From assembly GCA_017303635.1 (NCBI GenBank), contig JAFLCG010000004.1, positions 372,001 to 436,000 of the forward strand: 64,000 nt of DNA, written 5' to 3'. Below the pieces are notes generated by a model. The model saw only the letters and a list, made by a program, of their open reading frames with translations, searched no databases and was not told the DNA's origin. This document shows, in pieces, positions 13,216 through 22,049 of the stretch (positions are counted from its first letter, which is position 1; every line of letters starts with the position of its first letter). The position numbers were made by a program, and so were the translations under genes. The DNA is from Anaerolineae bacterium. GTDB lineage: Bacteria; Chloroflexota; Anaerolineae; Aggregatilineales; Phototrophicaceae.

Positions 13216-16175
13216 CTCCGCTGGCGCGGAGAGTTCTGTGGGGGGATTCCCCCCACACCCCCCTTAGAGGCGCGCTGCGCGCGCAAGAGCTTCTGAGATT
13301 CAGAGGCCAGAGATTCAGAGGTCAGAGACGCAATAGGGGCACCCAACACCAACCGAAAACCGACGTCGTAGTGATCGAAGGTCGGGTCGCCGTCGTTGCG
13401 GAACGACACAGCGGCGAAGCCCTGATAGCCAACGAACGAGCCGCCCCGCAGCACCTTATATTTTTCATTACTATAACCATCTATAACCTGTGGGTTTTCG
13501 TGGTCATTCAAGCACCATTCATACAGGTTACCCGCCATATCCAGCGCCCCGCATTCCGCTGCGCCCTGCGGATACATCCCCACCGCAATTGCTCTTCCCA
13601 GGCCTGCTTCGTCGGTATTGGCATAACCAGATTGCCACGGACCCCATGGATAGTCGCGCTGCTCGGCACCGCCCTGCGCTGCCCACTGCCATTCCCATTC
13701 GGTCGGCAGGCGGATTTCGGCATTGTCGCCCACGCGCAGGACTGTACCAGATGGGTCCCTTTGCTCAAACCCTCGCAGACGGTTATTCAGCCACCGGGCA
13801 AAGGCCACACTCTGATACCACGACACGCTGTCACGCGGATTATTTGGCGCTTGCGTGCGCTGATCAGCAAGTTGCTGCTGTTGGTAATCCTGTGGCATGT
13901 CCGCCCACCACGCCGGATTATTCCAGCCGTCCTCCGCCTTATCGAACGCCTGATATTGCGCAAACGTCACCAGATACTGAGCCATGTAGAATGGCTGCAC
14001 CACGAAGCTGTGTTCCTCAATTTTGATTTCCCCACCCGGACTGACCGGCAGCCACAGGATATCCGGCACTCCCTCTTTCACCCCCACGCCGGGGCGCGGG
14101 TCGCCAATGACCGCCAGCCGGTCCCCAATATCGCGGCGAGCGCCGTGGGCTTCAGCAGTCAGCGGCAGAGCTGCCAGCTCACGGAGTTTACGGACCGCTT
14201 CCGGTTCGGTGTACGAAAGAAGGGGTTCGGGCAGGTCATCGCGCACGTAGCCAAGACTGGCGAGCGCCCGCTCAAAGTAAACCAGCGCCTCATGGGTCGG
14301 CGGTGGCGTATCTCGGCCACGCTCTGCCCAGGTTTTCGCATCGCGCTCGTACTGACGGAAGAGCGCCAGGTCGCCCTTAACCCTGCCGATCCAGTTGGCC
14401 AGCGCATCCCAATGGCGCAGGATCGCCTCATGCGCCACTTCGACCTCTGCCCTCGCCTCGATCCCATCTCCCTTGTGAGCAGGACCTAGGGAAGGACTGT
14501 TCGTTACCAGCAAGCGTGCTCTGGCAAATGTTTCGATCAGCCGCATTTCGTTTGAGTTCGCCTTGAAGCTGGTCAGTGGTGCTCGTCGGCGCGTTGGGAT
14601 CAATTGCCCATCTTCTTCAGTCAGCGCGATCAGTTCGCGGAACACCGTTTGCAGCGCCTTCTCGCGGGCTGCCTCGTCAAAAGGCAGTTCAGAATAGGCC
14701 CGCTCTGCGAGTGTATTGATTGCGCCGCGCACCCCTTTTAGTTCGACCTCGTAATCGTGCCGTGTCAGCCTGCCGTCCCCGTGTGCGGTCGCACGTAGAT
14801 ACAGCGATTCCAGTACGTACGAGATCAACGCCAGCGCGCCACTCTCGCTCCCAGCGTCATCGACAATCTGTGCGGCTAAACCGTCGTCCAGCTTCAGACC
14901 CGCCAGTTCCGCAGGGCGCGTGATCATCTCGTACAGCGCAAAAGGGGAGGGGCGTGTCAGTCCATAGGCAGACTGCTTGAGTTCGTCAAAATATGGCAGC
15001 GCTGCGCCATAAAAATCCGCCCGCATGGTCAGCAGAGTCACCACCTGCGCCGATGCCTGCCGGATCGCCTGCATGAAGGCGGCGCTAGCGCCGGGAGGCA
15101 AGTCAGGGTTTTTATCTGCCAGCGTAAAGATTTCTTCAAACTGGTCGATGAACAGCAACACATGCCTGCCAGGCAGCGTCAGCGCGATCTGTTCCACAAG
15201 ATTCGCTGGCGACTCACGCAGGGTATTTGCCAGTTTGCGGGCAGCGGGCAACGCATCAATCAGCGGAACGCCCATCTCAGGCAGTTTCACCAGTGCCAGT
15301 GCAAGCGCGTAGAAAGGATCATCGCCGGGGACACAGCGCACGAGCTTCCAACCGCGTTCGCGTAGCCTGGGTAGTACACCCGCTGCGACCAGCGACGATT
15401 TTCCGCTCCCGGATGCACCCAGGACGAATACCAGGCGCTGTTTATCCACGCGGCTCAACAGCTCCAGCGTCTCGGCCTCGCGCCCAAAGAAGATAGGGGT
15501 ATCGCCTTCATCCAGCGCGGTCAGGCCGCGATAGGGGACACCGGTGAAACGTGGGGTCGACGGCACGACTGGGGCGGACGGCTGACTGCCACGGTCACGT
15601 CGATGGCGCAGATAGGTGAGCAGCTGCTCCTTAAACAGCTCTTTGAAGTCTGCATGAGACACATATTGATTGACACCACCCGTGTATCGGCCTTCTGAAT
15701 CCTGAAATTGCTTGAAGAACTGGGTCACATGGTCAAACTGTTTGATCTTATCGTCCCGCTTCGGGTCGGTCAGCTTGATGGAAGGTTCTTCGGCACAGCG
15801 GTATAACCAGACTGTCGGCTTGCCCCTCTGCTGGTAGCCCTGCAACGCCTCGGAATATTCATAATGTGTCCCGCTCAGGTATTCGCGTTTGTCCATGATC
15901 AGCGGCGATCCCATCCGTGACCAGAACAGGACGATGACCAGATCACAGGCTGACGGACGCAGCATGTACACGTCGACCGACTGCTGCGGAATGTCCGTCA
16001 CTGGCATGGGCAGCACGACCGACTTGTCATCCCAGCGGTACAATTTCAGGATGTAGTGATGGCTGAATTCGTTGCTGGCATTGATCTCGTGGATGACGGC
16101 TTCGGCGTCATCTCGTTCCTGTGGGACATCACCCGGCGATGAAAGAAAGACCTTAAAGAGAACGGGATCTGGCAT
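13182..16175 (-). CDS. DUF4062-STAND NTPase-FGE protein, DGR target 2
   Basis: About 997 residues from ATG 16175 ([17 protein letters not shown]). A longer frame to 16274 exists but would run into the divergent SLOG gene. Residues 5-130 are a DUF4062 domain ([32 protein letters not shown]), a TIR-related conflict-system module. The STAND NTPase has Walker A GASGSGKS at 253-260 and Walker [13 protein letters not shown]. The FGE/C-lectin domain occupies the last ~280 residues and carries variable repeat 2. After GFRLVLGAP an extra T (CCTATTGCG versus CCTATGCG in target 1) shifts the frame past the TGA used by target 1. The protein therefore gains a ~40-residue tail read from a hairpin repeat and from the antisense of the RT fragment. 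Confidence 0.82.
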   Translation of the reverse strand: MPDPVLFKVFLSSPGDVPQERDDAEAVIHEINASNEFSHHYILKLYRWDDKSVVLPMPVTDIPQQSVDVYMLRPSACDLVIVLFWSRMGSPLIMDKREYLSGTHYEYSEALQGYQQRGKPTVWLYRCAEEPSIKLTDPKRDDKIKQFDHVTQFFKQFQDSEGRYTGGVNQYVSHADFKELFKEQLLTYLRHRRDRGSQPSAPVVPSTPRFTGVPYRGLTALDEGDTPIFFGREAETLELLSRVDKQRLVFVLGASGSGKSSLVAAGVLPRLRERGWKLVRCVPGDDPFYALALALVKLPEMGVPLIDALPAARKLANTLRESPANLVEQIALTLPGRHVLLFIDQFEEIFTLADKNPDLPPGASAAFMQAIRQASAQVVTLLTMRADFYGAALPYFDELKQSAYGLTRPSPFALYEMITRPAELAGLKLDDGLAAQIVDDAGSESGALALISYVLESLYLRATAHGDGRLTRHDYEVELKGVRGAINTLAERAYSELPFDEAAREKALQTVFRELIALTEEDGQLIPTRRRAPLTSFKANSNEMRLIETFARARLLVTNSPSLGPAHKGDGIEARAEVEVAHEAILRHWDALANWIGRVKGDLALFRQYERDAKTWAERGRDTPPPTHEALVYFERALASLGYVRDDLPEPLLSYTEPEAVRKLRELAALPLTAEAHGARRDIGDRLAVIGDPRPGVGVKEGVPDILWLPVSPGGEIKIEEHSFVVQPFYMAQYLVTFAQYQAFDKAEDGWNNPAWWADMPQDYQQQQLADQRTQAPNNPRDSVSWYQSVAFARWLNNRLRGFEQRDPSGTVLRVGDNAEIRLPTEWEWQWAAQGGAEQRDYPWGPWQSGYANTDEAGLGRAIAVGMYPQGAAECGALDMAGNLYEWCLNDHENPQVIDGYSNEKYKVLRGGSFVGYQGFAAVSFRNDGDPTFDHYDVGFRLVLGAPIASLTSESLASESQKLLRAQRASKGGVGGIPPQNSPRQRSQLWDFLRRRK
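13211..13257. repeat. Double-hairpin repeat, copy C
   Basis: A small hairpin CTCCG-CTGGCG-CGGAG (13216-13231) is followed by TGTGGGGGG-ATT-CCCCCCACA (13237-13257, 9-bp perfect arms). It has the same two-hairpin architecture as copies A and B, although the first stem has a different sequence. It lies about 80 bp 3' of VR2 on the coding strand. Confidence 0.6.
13337..13457 (-). repeat. DGR variable repeat 2 (VR2)
   Basis: 121 nt in the 3' part of the DUF4062-STAND-FGE gene. Compared with the TR there are 30 substitutions and no indels: 21 at the 33 TR adenines and 9 at the 88 other positions. VR1 and VR2 share two non-adenine differences from the TR (codon 16 GCC to GCT; codon 22 third base T to C), suggesting that their real template differed slightly from the one present here. 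Confidence 0.85.
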
Positions 16176-16331
16176 GGCAAGGCCCCCGGCTAGGCTGGAC
16201 AGGTAACTATTATCCCCTATTGTACCGGGTCCAGCAGAAATGCACTGCGGCATAGGCTGGGCATGAATAGTCAAAATTCTGTTTCACAGTATACTAATCA
16301 CCAACCAGAGTGTTATCCAAAGGCGAGGTCA

Positions 16332-17507
16332 ATGGGGAACAAACGCTATCGCATCGCGATTGTGGGAAGTTACAAACCTGAACGGGAGACAGAACTTCAG
16401 ATCCAGCACATCAACATAGCGCCCCAGGCCGGAGAGCAGCTTGGGCAGGCATTGGGCAAAAAGGGCTTCAACATCATCACGTATGCCAGTTACGCGGGCT
16501 TGCTCGAGGTCGATGTTGTCCGCGGATACACACAAGTGGTCGAAGCAGAACCCAAGTGCATTGAAGTTCACTATGCCGAAGAAACCGGGCAACCCCACTT
16601 TACAGAGGCAAAAGTCGATGACCAGCGCTTTTCCTTCCAACCCGATCACAGCAAAAACTGGGAAGTCTCCTTTTACCAGTCGATTGCCCATATCGATGGC
16701 ATGTTACTCCTCGGTGGTGGCCCGTCTGCCTTGATCGCTGGCATCGTGGCCATTAGTCACAATAAGCCGATCGTGGTCTGTGCCTCTTTCGGTGGCAAGG
16801 CCAAAGGAGTCTGGGAGGCGCTCGGCAATCATAATGTGCTGGCAACCAGTGATGAAATCAAACAGATGGCTGTTCAGTGGAGCCCAACCTCAGCCGAACG
16901 GATGGTAGACATACTGGCTGCACAGATCAGCCGGGTAGAAGCGGTACAGTCCAAAAAGAGCGCGGCGGAGAAGAAGCATATCGATGCACTGCTTTCCGCG
17001 AAAGACCAGAGCGCCCGCCAATCCCGCAACAGTGCCATTATCGGATGCGCGGCGCTTATACTGGCCCTGGTGGTCTACTTCCTTGCTCTGAATGATCCAG
17101 TTGCGGCCAACCGCTTCTGGCCATTATTCATGCTGGTATCAGCCTCGCTGACGGGGGTCGCTGGCGCAGTTGTCACTGGCATTTTTGATAAGTTCCGTGG
17201 TGTACGCACTAAACAACAAGCGGAGACGTTGTATCCGTTGCTGCTCGGGGCTGTCGCTGGGTTCGTCACAGCTGGATTGTTTGTGCTGGCGCAATCCTAT
17301 GCAAATCCGGTCAGCACGGGTGAGACAGTGCCGATCCTCCTCTATGATCGGTTGATCCTGTCGACCTCAATCATCGGTTTGATTGCCGGACTGACATTTG
17401 AAGCAGTCTTGAAACGCTTGCGGGAAATCGATGTGGTGCAACGAGGGCCGGTACAGGCTGTGCAGCCGACCAGTGCATCAGATACCACATCAAGTGCAGC
17501 AGGCTAA
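16332..17507 (+). CDS. SLOG-domain protein with C-terminal transmembrane segments
   Basis: 391 residues from ATG 16332 (MGNKRYRIAIVGSYKPERE), with AGGCGAGG upstream. A frame from 16263 would overlap the divergent neighbour's leader. Residues 1-190 have a Rossmann-like SLOG fold (start RIAIVGSY; GMLLLGGGPSALIAG; KPIVVCASFGG). SLOG domains bind or sense nucleotide-derived ligands in conflict systems. After a helical linker come four hydrophobic segments (about 230-255, 265-290, 310-335, 345-370), suggesting a membrane-embedded effector module of the SLOG-4TM type. Predicted role: a nucleotide-triggered membrane-disrupting effector. Placement back to back with a DGR-diversified STAND protein suggests one defence unit. 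Confidence 0.6.
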   Translation: MGNKRYRIAIVGSYKPERETELQIQHINIAPQAGEQLGQALGKKGFNIITYASYAGLLEVDVVRGYTQVVEAEPKCIEVHYAEETGQPHFTEAKVDDQRFSFQPDHSKNWEVSFYQSIAHIDGMLLLGGGPSALIAGIVAISHNKPIVVCASFGGKAKGVWEALGNHNVLATSDEIKQMAVQWSPTSAERMVDILAAQISRVEAVQSKKSAAEKKHIDALLSAKDQSARQSRNSAIIGCAALILALVVYFLALNDPVAANRFWPLFMLVSASLTGVAGAVVTGIFDKFRGVRTKQQAETLYPLLLGAVAGFVTAGLFVLAQSYANPVSTGETVPILLYDRLILSTSIIGLIAGLTFEAVLKRLREIDVVQRGPVQAVQPTSASDTTSSAAG

Positions 17508-17526
17508 TCAGCACCAGGACGTCTTC

Positions 17527-17578
17527 TTGTAGCGACCCGCTTCGCGGGATTCAGGTGTGGGGGATTCCCCCACACCTG
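17527..17578. repeat. Double-hairpin repeat, copy B
   Basis: 25 bp identical to 9201-9225 (CCCGC-TTC-GCGGG stem), then CAGGTGTGGGGG-ATT-CCCCCACACCTG with perfect 12-bp arms (17552-17578). It follows the SLOG gene by 20 bp, so it may serve as a terminator-like element without a T-run. Confidence 0.7.
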
Positions 17579-18113
17579 ATAAGGATTTTCTCCGATCGCA
17601 CCTCTCAGCGGAGTGAAACATTTTATATTTATAGTTTGATAATAGATTTATTCATTCTAAATTCGTTCGTCAGCAAGTGGACGCTAATTCCATCTCAATC
17701 CGCCTCCAGAATACCACCATAACAATATCGTGCGGCGACGAGCGCCGTCGCACCTATCTGATCGCGGTTTGCGGGTCGTATTCGCCCACATGGGAGTATT
17801 GCCACCGGGTTTGTCCCAAGCGACGGCGCGAATGGAAACATCGCCCGCCCCGTTTCGCTTAAACAGCGGAGCATATTCGAGCCTGTCCAGCAGTTCAAGT
17901 GTGACGGCACCTTCCTCATCGGTCTCTCCCGGAGAGGTGAGAAAGCCCCGGATCTGTGGGACAGTTTCATCAGAAGTTATCCGTACCTAGATGGCAATAT
18001 ACTGTAATTGAAGGCATTCACCTACAAGCGCAGAGTCATTTACTTATCGGCTACAGCATTAACCAGCTATACTGTTTATTCTGGACAAGGCATAACCGAA
18101 TTGGAAACCACCC
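17579..18113. other. Intergenic stretch with no convincing gene
   Basis: 535 bp between the SLOG gene with its hairpin repeat and the eCIS ATPase. On the minus strand about 17690-17980 stays open in one frame with protein-like composition (for example QIRGFLTSPGETDEEGAVTL) but has no usual start codon and a stop just upstream, so it may be a decayed fragment. The rest is AT-rich, probably promoter DNA for the eCIS operon. No further repeats were recognised. Confidence 0.4.
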
Positions 18114-20240
18114 ATGTCTACTGTAAGTTTGGGAATGGAACAGTTGATGCTGGAACTGGAATGGGTCCAATTGCGTGTTCGGAACTTGCTAGAGTCTCGA
18201 CCCTTCCCCCAAAATGATCCAGGCTCGATGTTAGGGTATGTAATTCCGGATGATGAGATTCTAGAACTGCTGAGTATGCCGGTTAGTCAATGGGAATGGG
18301 GCACTCCAGAAAATCAAACTTCAACAAGTGCCGAGTCTGCGCTGTTCAAACGGCTAGCGGCAGTACGGGCAGAAGCACAGCGATTAGGCGTTAACTCGCC
18401 CCTGGATACTGTGGCGACCACTTTAGAACTTAGTCCGCTTGATATACGCCTTTTGGTATTGGCAGCAGCTCCAAGCCTTGATCGGCGTTTTGAACGTTTA
18501 TATGGTTATCTACAAGATGATATAACACAAACGCACCTGTCTATTGACTTAGGGTTACGCCTTCTGGGGTACGGGTTACAACAGTTGGGTGAGGTGCTGG
18601 CACGCTTGCGTGCAGACTCCCCTTTGATTCACTATCATCTGCTCCAACTACAATCCCATCCTCACTTAACAGCTTCGATTTTCAAACAAACACTCCAGAT
18701 CAGCGAGCAATGTCTGAACTTTCTGCTCGGCCACGATACGCTTGATCCGCGTCTCACTGGCATTGCTCGAACAAAGCTACCAACCGTAATTCCAGATAAT
18801 CTTGTCTTGTCAGAATCTCTACGTCAGATTTTGGATACATTGGTTCAACCACACAGCGATCCAATGATTGGGTATTTCCAGGGGCCAGCCGGGTATGGAA
18901 AGGAAACGGTAGCGGAAGCCTGTTGTCAATTGCGTGGGCAAACTATCCTGACGATCGATGGAACGGCTTTCTTGCGTCAAGCAAAATCTGAATGGAATGA
19001 CCTGCTGGCGCGCATCCGTTTGGTGGCACGGTTACATCAGTCCGTCATGTACTGGGAGCGGGCCGATCTGCTCTGCCGCGAGCTAGGGGCTGTATTCATG
19101 GCCGCAATTGTCGACTGCACGAAGGCGACCGGACTTTGCATCCTCTCTGGAGAAACCTATTGGCCTGCGGAGCAGATAGCAGAGGAGATGGCCTTTTTCC
19201 CGATTCAATTTGACCTACCCACTTATCCGGAACGTTTGCGATTGTGGCGACAGATGGTGGGGCAAGAAGTAGGTTTTGCCGCTGGTCAGCTGGAAAACCT
19301 CGCCAGCCAGTTCCGCCTTTCCCCAGGGCAGATTTCCCAAGCTGTACGTGCTGCCCGTGACATGGCACGGCTGCGTGGCGTGGTCAATCCAACACCTACA
19401 CCTTCAGAAATCTATGCCGCGTGCCGCGCTCAACTTGATCAGCACATGGCTGACCTGGGTCAGAAGATTACGCCCCGGCATGGCTGGACTGATCTGGTGC
19501 TCCCAGCAGAGCCGCATGCTCATCTGCGCGCCCTGTGTGATGCAGTTCGCTCGCGAGGTAAGGTGTTGGATGAGTGGGGATTTGATGGCAAGCTTACGGT
19601 CGGTCGGGGAATTAACGCACTCTTCGCCGGGCCTTCTGGAACGGGTAAAACGATGGCGGCAGAGGTCATCGCTGCTGAACTTCAGATGGATCTATACAAG
19701 ATTGATCTTTCATCGGTCGTGAGCAAGTACATTGGCGAAACTGAGAAGAATCTGAAGCGCGTCTTCGATTCTGCCGAGCAGAGCCAGTGCCTCCTGCTGC
19801 TGGATGAAGCCGATGCACTCTTTGGCAAACGTACCGAAGTACGCGACTCCCATGATCGTTATGCTAACATCGAAGTGAACTATTTACTTCAACGGATTGA
19901 GGAGTATGACGGAGTTGCTATCCTGGCGACCAATCTACGCAAAAACATGGATGAAGCCTTTGTACGGCGGTTGATGTACATTGTGGACTTCCCCTTCCCG
20001 ACCGCCGAAGATCGTCTGCGAATCTGGCAATCCATCTGGCCGTCCAATGCGCCGCTGGCGGATGACATCAGCTTCGAGGCCCTGGCCGAACAATTGGAGA
20101 TTGCCGGTGGTCACATACGGAATATCGCCCTGGCAGCTGCGTTCCAGGCTGCGGCGGAAGGGGAGTATGTTCAAATGACCCACCTGACTGTGGCAGCACA
20201 TAATGAATTAATGAAGATTGGTAAGATTATGACCAATTAA
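18114..20240 (+). CDS. eCIS-associated AAA+ ATPase (Afp15-like)
   Basis: A 708-residue protein. The N-terminal ~440 residues are a helical domain plus a degenerate ATPase-like region. The C-terminal AAA+ module has Walker A GPSGTGKT (506-513), Walker B LLLLDEADALFG, and the sensor/arginine-finger region (ATNLRKNMDEAFVRR). This double-ATPase layout is typical of the ATPase encoded in nearly all eCIS clusters (Afp15/Pvc15 family), thought to act in particle assembly or effector loading. It is the first gene of the cluster, 297 bp ahead of the first effector. Start ATG 18114 gives MSTVSLGMEQLM. Confidence 0.85.
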   Translation: MSTVSLGMEQLMLELEWVQLRVRNLLESRPFPQNDPGSMLGYVIPDDEILELLSMPVSQWEWGTPENQTSTSAESALFKRLAAVRAEAQRLGVNSPLDTVATTLELSPLDIRLLVLAAAPSLDRRFERLYGYLQDDITQTHLSIDLGLRLLGYGLQQLGEVLARLRADSPLIHYHLLQLQSHPHLTASIFKQTLQISEQCLNFLLGHDTLDPRLTGIARTKLPTVIPDNLVLSESLRQILDTLVQPHSDPMIGYFQGPAGYGKETVAEACCQLRGQTILTIDGTAFLRQAKSEWNDLLARIRLVARLHQSVMYWERADLLCRELGAVFMAAIVDCTKATGLCILSGETYWPAEQIAEEMAFFPIQFDLPTYPERLRLWRQMVGQEVGFAAGQLENLASQFRLSPGQISQAVRAARDMARLRGVVNPTPTPSEIYAACRAQLDQHMADLGQKITPRHGWTDLVLPAEPHAHLRALCDAVRSRGKVLDEWGFDGKLTVGRGINALFAGPSGTGKTMAAEVIAAELQMDLYKIDLSSVVSKYIGETEKNLKRVFDSAEQSQCLLLLDEADALFGKRTEVRDSHDRYANIEVNYLLQRIEEYDGVAILATNLRKNMDEAFVRRLMYIVDFPFPTAEDRLRIWQSIWPSNAPLADDISFEALAEQLEIAGGHIRNIALAAAFQAAAEGEYVQMTHLTVAAHNELMKIGKIMTN

Positions 20241-20455
20241 CGATTCTGATAACATGTTCATAACATTACTTGACAAGTATATCAATTTACCATAAGCTGT
20301 AACGAAATTTACGATTTTTATGATTCTGTTTTCATCATCTTCACTTGACGCCGACATCGCTGTTCGAGATGAAAATCACATATTTGTCTTCGGGATTGCA
20401 GGCTCCATGTTGATATGTAGCCAAAACTTGCATTCATCCGCATAAGTGACTCTCA

Positions 20456-20478
20456 ATACGCTATTTCAATAAGCGTAT
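20456..20478. promoter_or_regulatory. Inverted repeat upstream of eCIS effectors
   Basis: ATACGCT (20456-20462) and AGCGTAT (20472-20478) are perfect 7-bp arms, extended by CTCA/TGAG with a bulge. It lies 59 bp before the first effector start in the only sizeable gap (20241-20536) in this part of the cluster, so it is a possible operator or leader hairpin for effector expression. Confidence 0.4.
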
Positions 20479-20536
20479 GAGAATCAGGCAGAGTTGGGCT
20501 GTCGGTTGATCCTTTCACCACCTGGGTCGTGCATTC

Positions 20537-22003
20537 ATGGTCGCTTCACAGCGTACCCGTCTGCAACAAGAGTCGCCCGCACCACAGCTTTCCGGTGAGC
20601 CGCCCGCCTCGGAACGTCTCTCCGCGCCGCCTGTGTCTCATCTAAATAGACAAGCGACCATCCAGCAATCTCGTGCACTGCTCGGTCAGCCAGTGATCAG
20701 TCGTGGCAGAACCCTTCAACGTAGCCTCATCGAACTACAGAAGACCCACGGCAACCAGGCAGTCCAGCGATTAATGCGGGCTACCCAGGGGCCAATGGGC
20801 AGTGTCGCTCCAGAGGTTGAATCGGCTATCCAGCGTTCGAGGGGCTTGGGACAGGGTTTGGATCACAGCACCCAGGCGCAGATGGAAACCGTCTTCGGGA
20901 CGGACTTCAGCCATGTTCGCCTCCACACGGGGTCAGATGCTGATGTCCTTAGTCAATCCCTGGCGGCGCGAGCCTTCACCACGGGCTCGGACATCTACTT
21001 CCGGCAGGGTGAATACAACCCTGGCACCTCCGGCGGTCGTTCGCTACTGGCGCATGAACTGACCCATGTGGTTCAACAGCGGGGCGCAGCCCCACAGGCC
21101 AAGCTGACGGTCAACACACCGGGGGATGTGTACGAGCAGGAAGCCGATGCGGTGGCAGCACGCATTGTAACGGACACATCACGCCCAGCATTTCAGGCGA
21201 CTGAGGTATCAACAGCTACCCGACCTACGGGCAGTTCTGCCAGGATGGTGCAACGGGTCGTTGAAATGCGCGATGTTGGCAAAGGCGAACAGTCTGGCTT
21301 TGCCCGGCTTCCCGAACTCATCAATCGACTCAATACGCTTTCACAAGGTCTGACGTTCTCGATGAACGGAGCGAGGTTAGAGTATATAGCTCGTCCGGGT
21401 GGAACACTCAGTAAGTTTGACCAGATGATGCAAGGCTTTATCGATCAATCTGCCATCATTCCCTTGCGTCTAACCAATCGGCAAGGATTGGCAGTTAATC
21501 GACAACGTGGTTGGCGCTTGAGAGTAGATATTGATGGTTGGTCACCTGGCTATGTCGATATTGATGACTTACTCGCCAGTGATGATCTTGGGCTACAAAT
21601 GGTATTGGCACACTTCATGCGAGAACGCTCCGCCACGGGAAACTACGCACGCCGGATCGGATCAGATTCCGTTGATTTATATTCACCTAATCCGGTTGTC
21701 CGTGCACGCGTCAATGCGGAATTCCAGGGGGTGCATAGGCGTGGTATTGACGCAGAAGCCCAGGTCTTGCAGGACTTTTTTGGTGATAACACGATCCGGC
21801 TTGTAGCTGATTCAACCAGTCCAACTATTCGCCGTGTCTTTCGGAATTCACGCGGCGATCGAATAAGGCGTCGAGTAACTCATGGAACAGGTAGCGACAG
21901 CGGTGTTGACGCCATGTCTGTCGAAGTGATAACCCGTTCCGGGAAGCGCCTTTCAGCCGAAGATTATCGCAAGATACTTCAGACTGGAGCGCCTTCACCA
22001 TGA
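20537..22003 (+). CDS. eCIS effector 1: DUF4157 domain with unknown C-terminal toxin
   Basis: A 488-residue modular cargo. Residues ~50-80 are a QRSLIELQKTHGNQAVQRLM segment, common before DUF4157. Residues ~95-180 are the DUF4157 eCIS core (TDFSHVRLHTGSDADVL, then HELTHVVQQ around residue 173, a zincin-like HExxH). The second conserved stretch YEQEADAVA lies near 200. The N-terminal ~200 residues are nearly identical at DNA level to effector 2. The C-terminal ~270 residues are unrelated to effector 2 and not recognised. They contain VLAHFMRER and GVHRRGIDAE, which could hold catalytic His/Glu residues, and SGVDAMSVEV near the end. Presumably loaded by way of DUF4157 and delivered by the particle. 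The ribosome site is weak. Confidence 0.8.
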   Translation: MVASQRTRLQQESPAPQLSGEPPASERLSAPPVSHLNRQATIQQSRALLGQPVISRGRTLQRSLIELQKTHGNQAVQRLMRATQGPMGSVAPEVESAIQRSRGLGQGLDHSTQAQMETVFGTDFSHVRLHTGSDADVLSQSLAARAFTTGSDIYFRQGEYNPGTSGGRSLLAHELTHVVQQRGAAPQAKLTVNTPGDVYEQEADAVAARIVTDTSRPAFQATEVSTATRPTGSSARMVQRVVEMRDVGKGEQSGFARLPELINRLNTLSQGLTFSMNGARLEYIARPGGTLSKFDQMMQGFIDQSAIIPLRLTNRQGLAVNRQRGWRLRVDIDGWSPGYVDIDDLLASDDLGLQMVLAHFMRERSATGNYARRIGSDSVDLYSPNPVVRARVNAEFQGVHRRGIDAEAQVLQDFFGDNTIRLVADSTSPTIRRVFRNSRGDRIRRRVTHGTGSDSGVDAMSVEVITRSGKRLSAEDYRKILQTGAPSP

Positions 22004-22049
22004 TTGATTATTTGACTTCTTGGCTTGCGTGAACTATCCAGAGGAGTTG

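Noticed and set aside
13286..13330. TCAGAG tandem repeats as a CRISPR-like array
   Set aside because: Units of 6-9 bp without unique spacers; simple repeats only. No CRISPR array or cas gene in the window.
17690..17980. Open minus-strand frame with protein-like sequence
   Set aside because: No ATG/GTG/TTG start and a stop immediately upstream; at most a decayed fragment.
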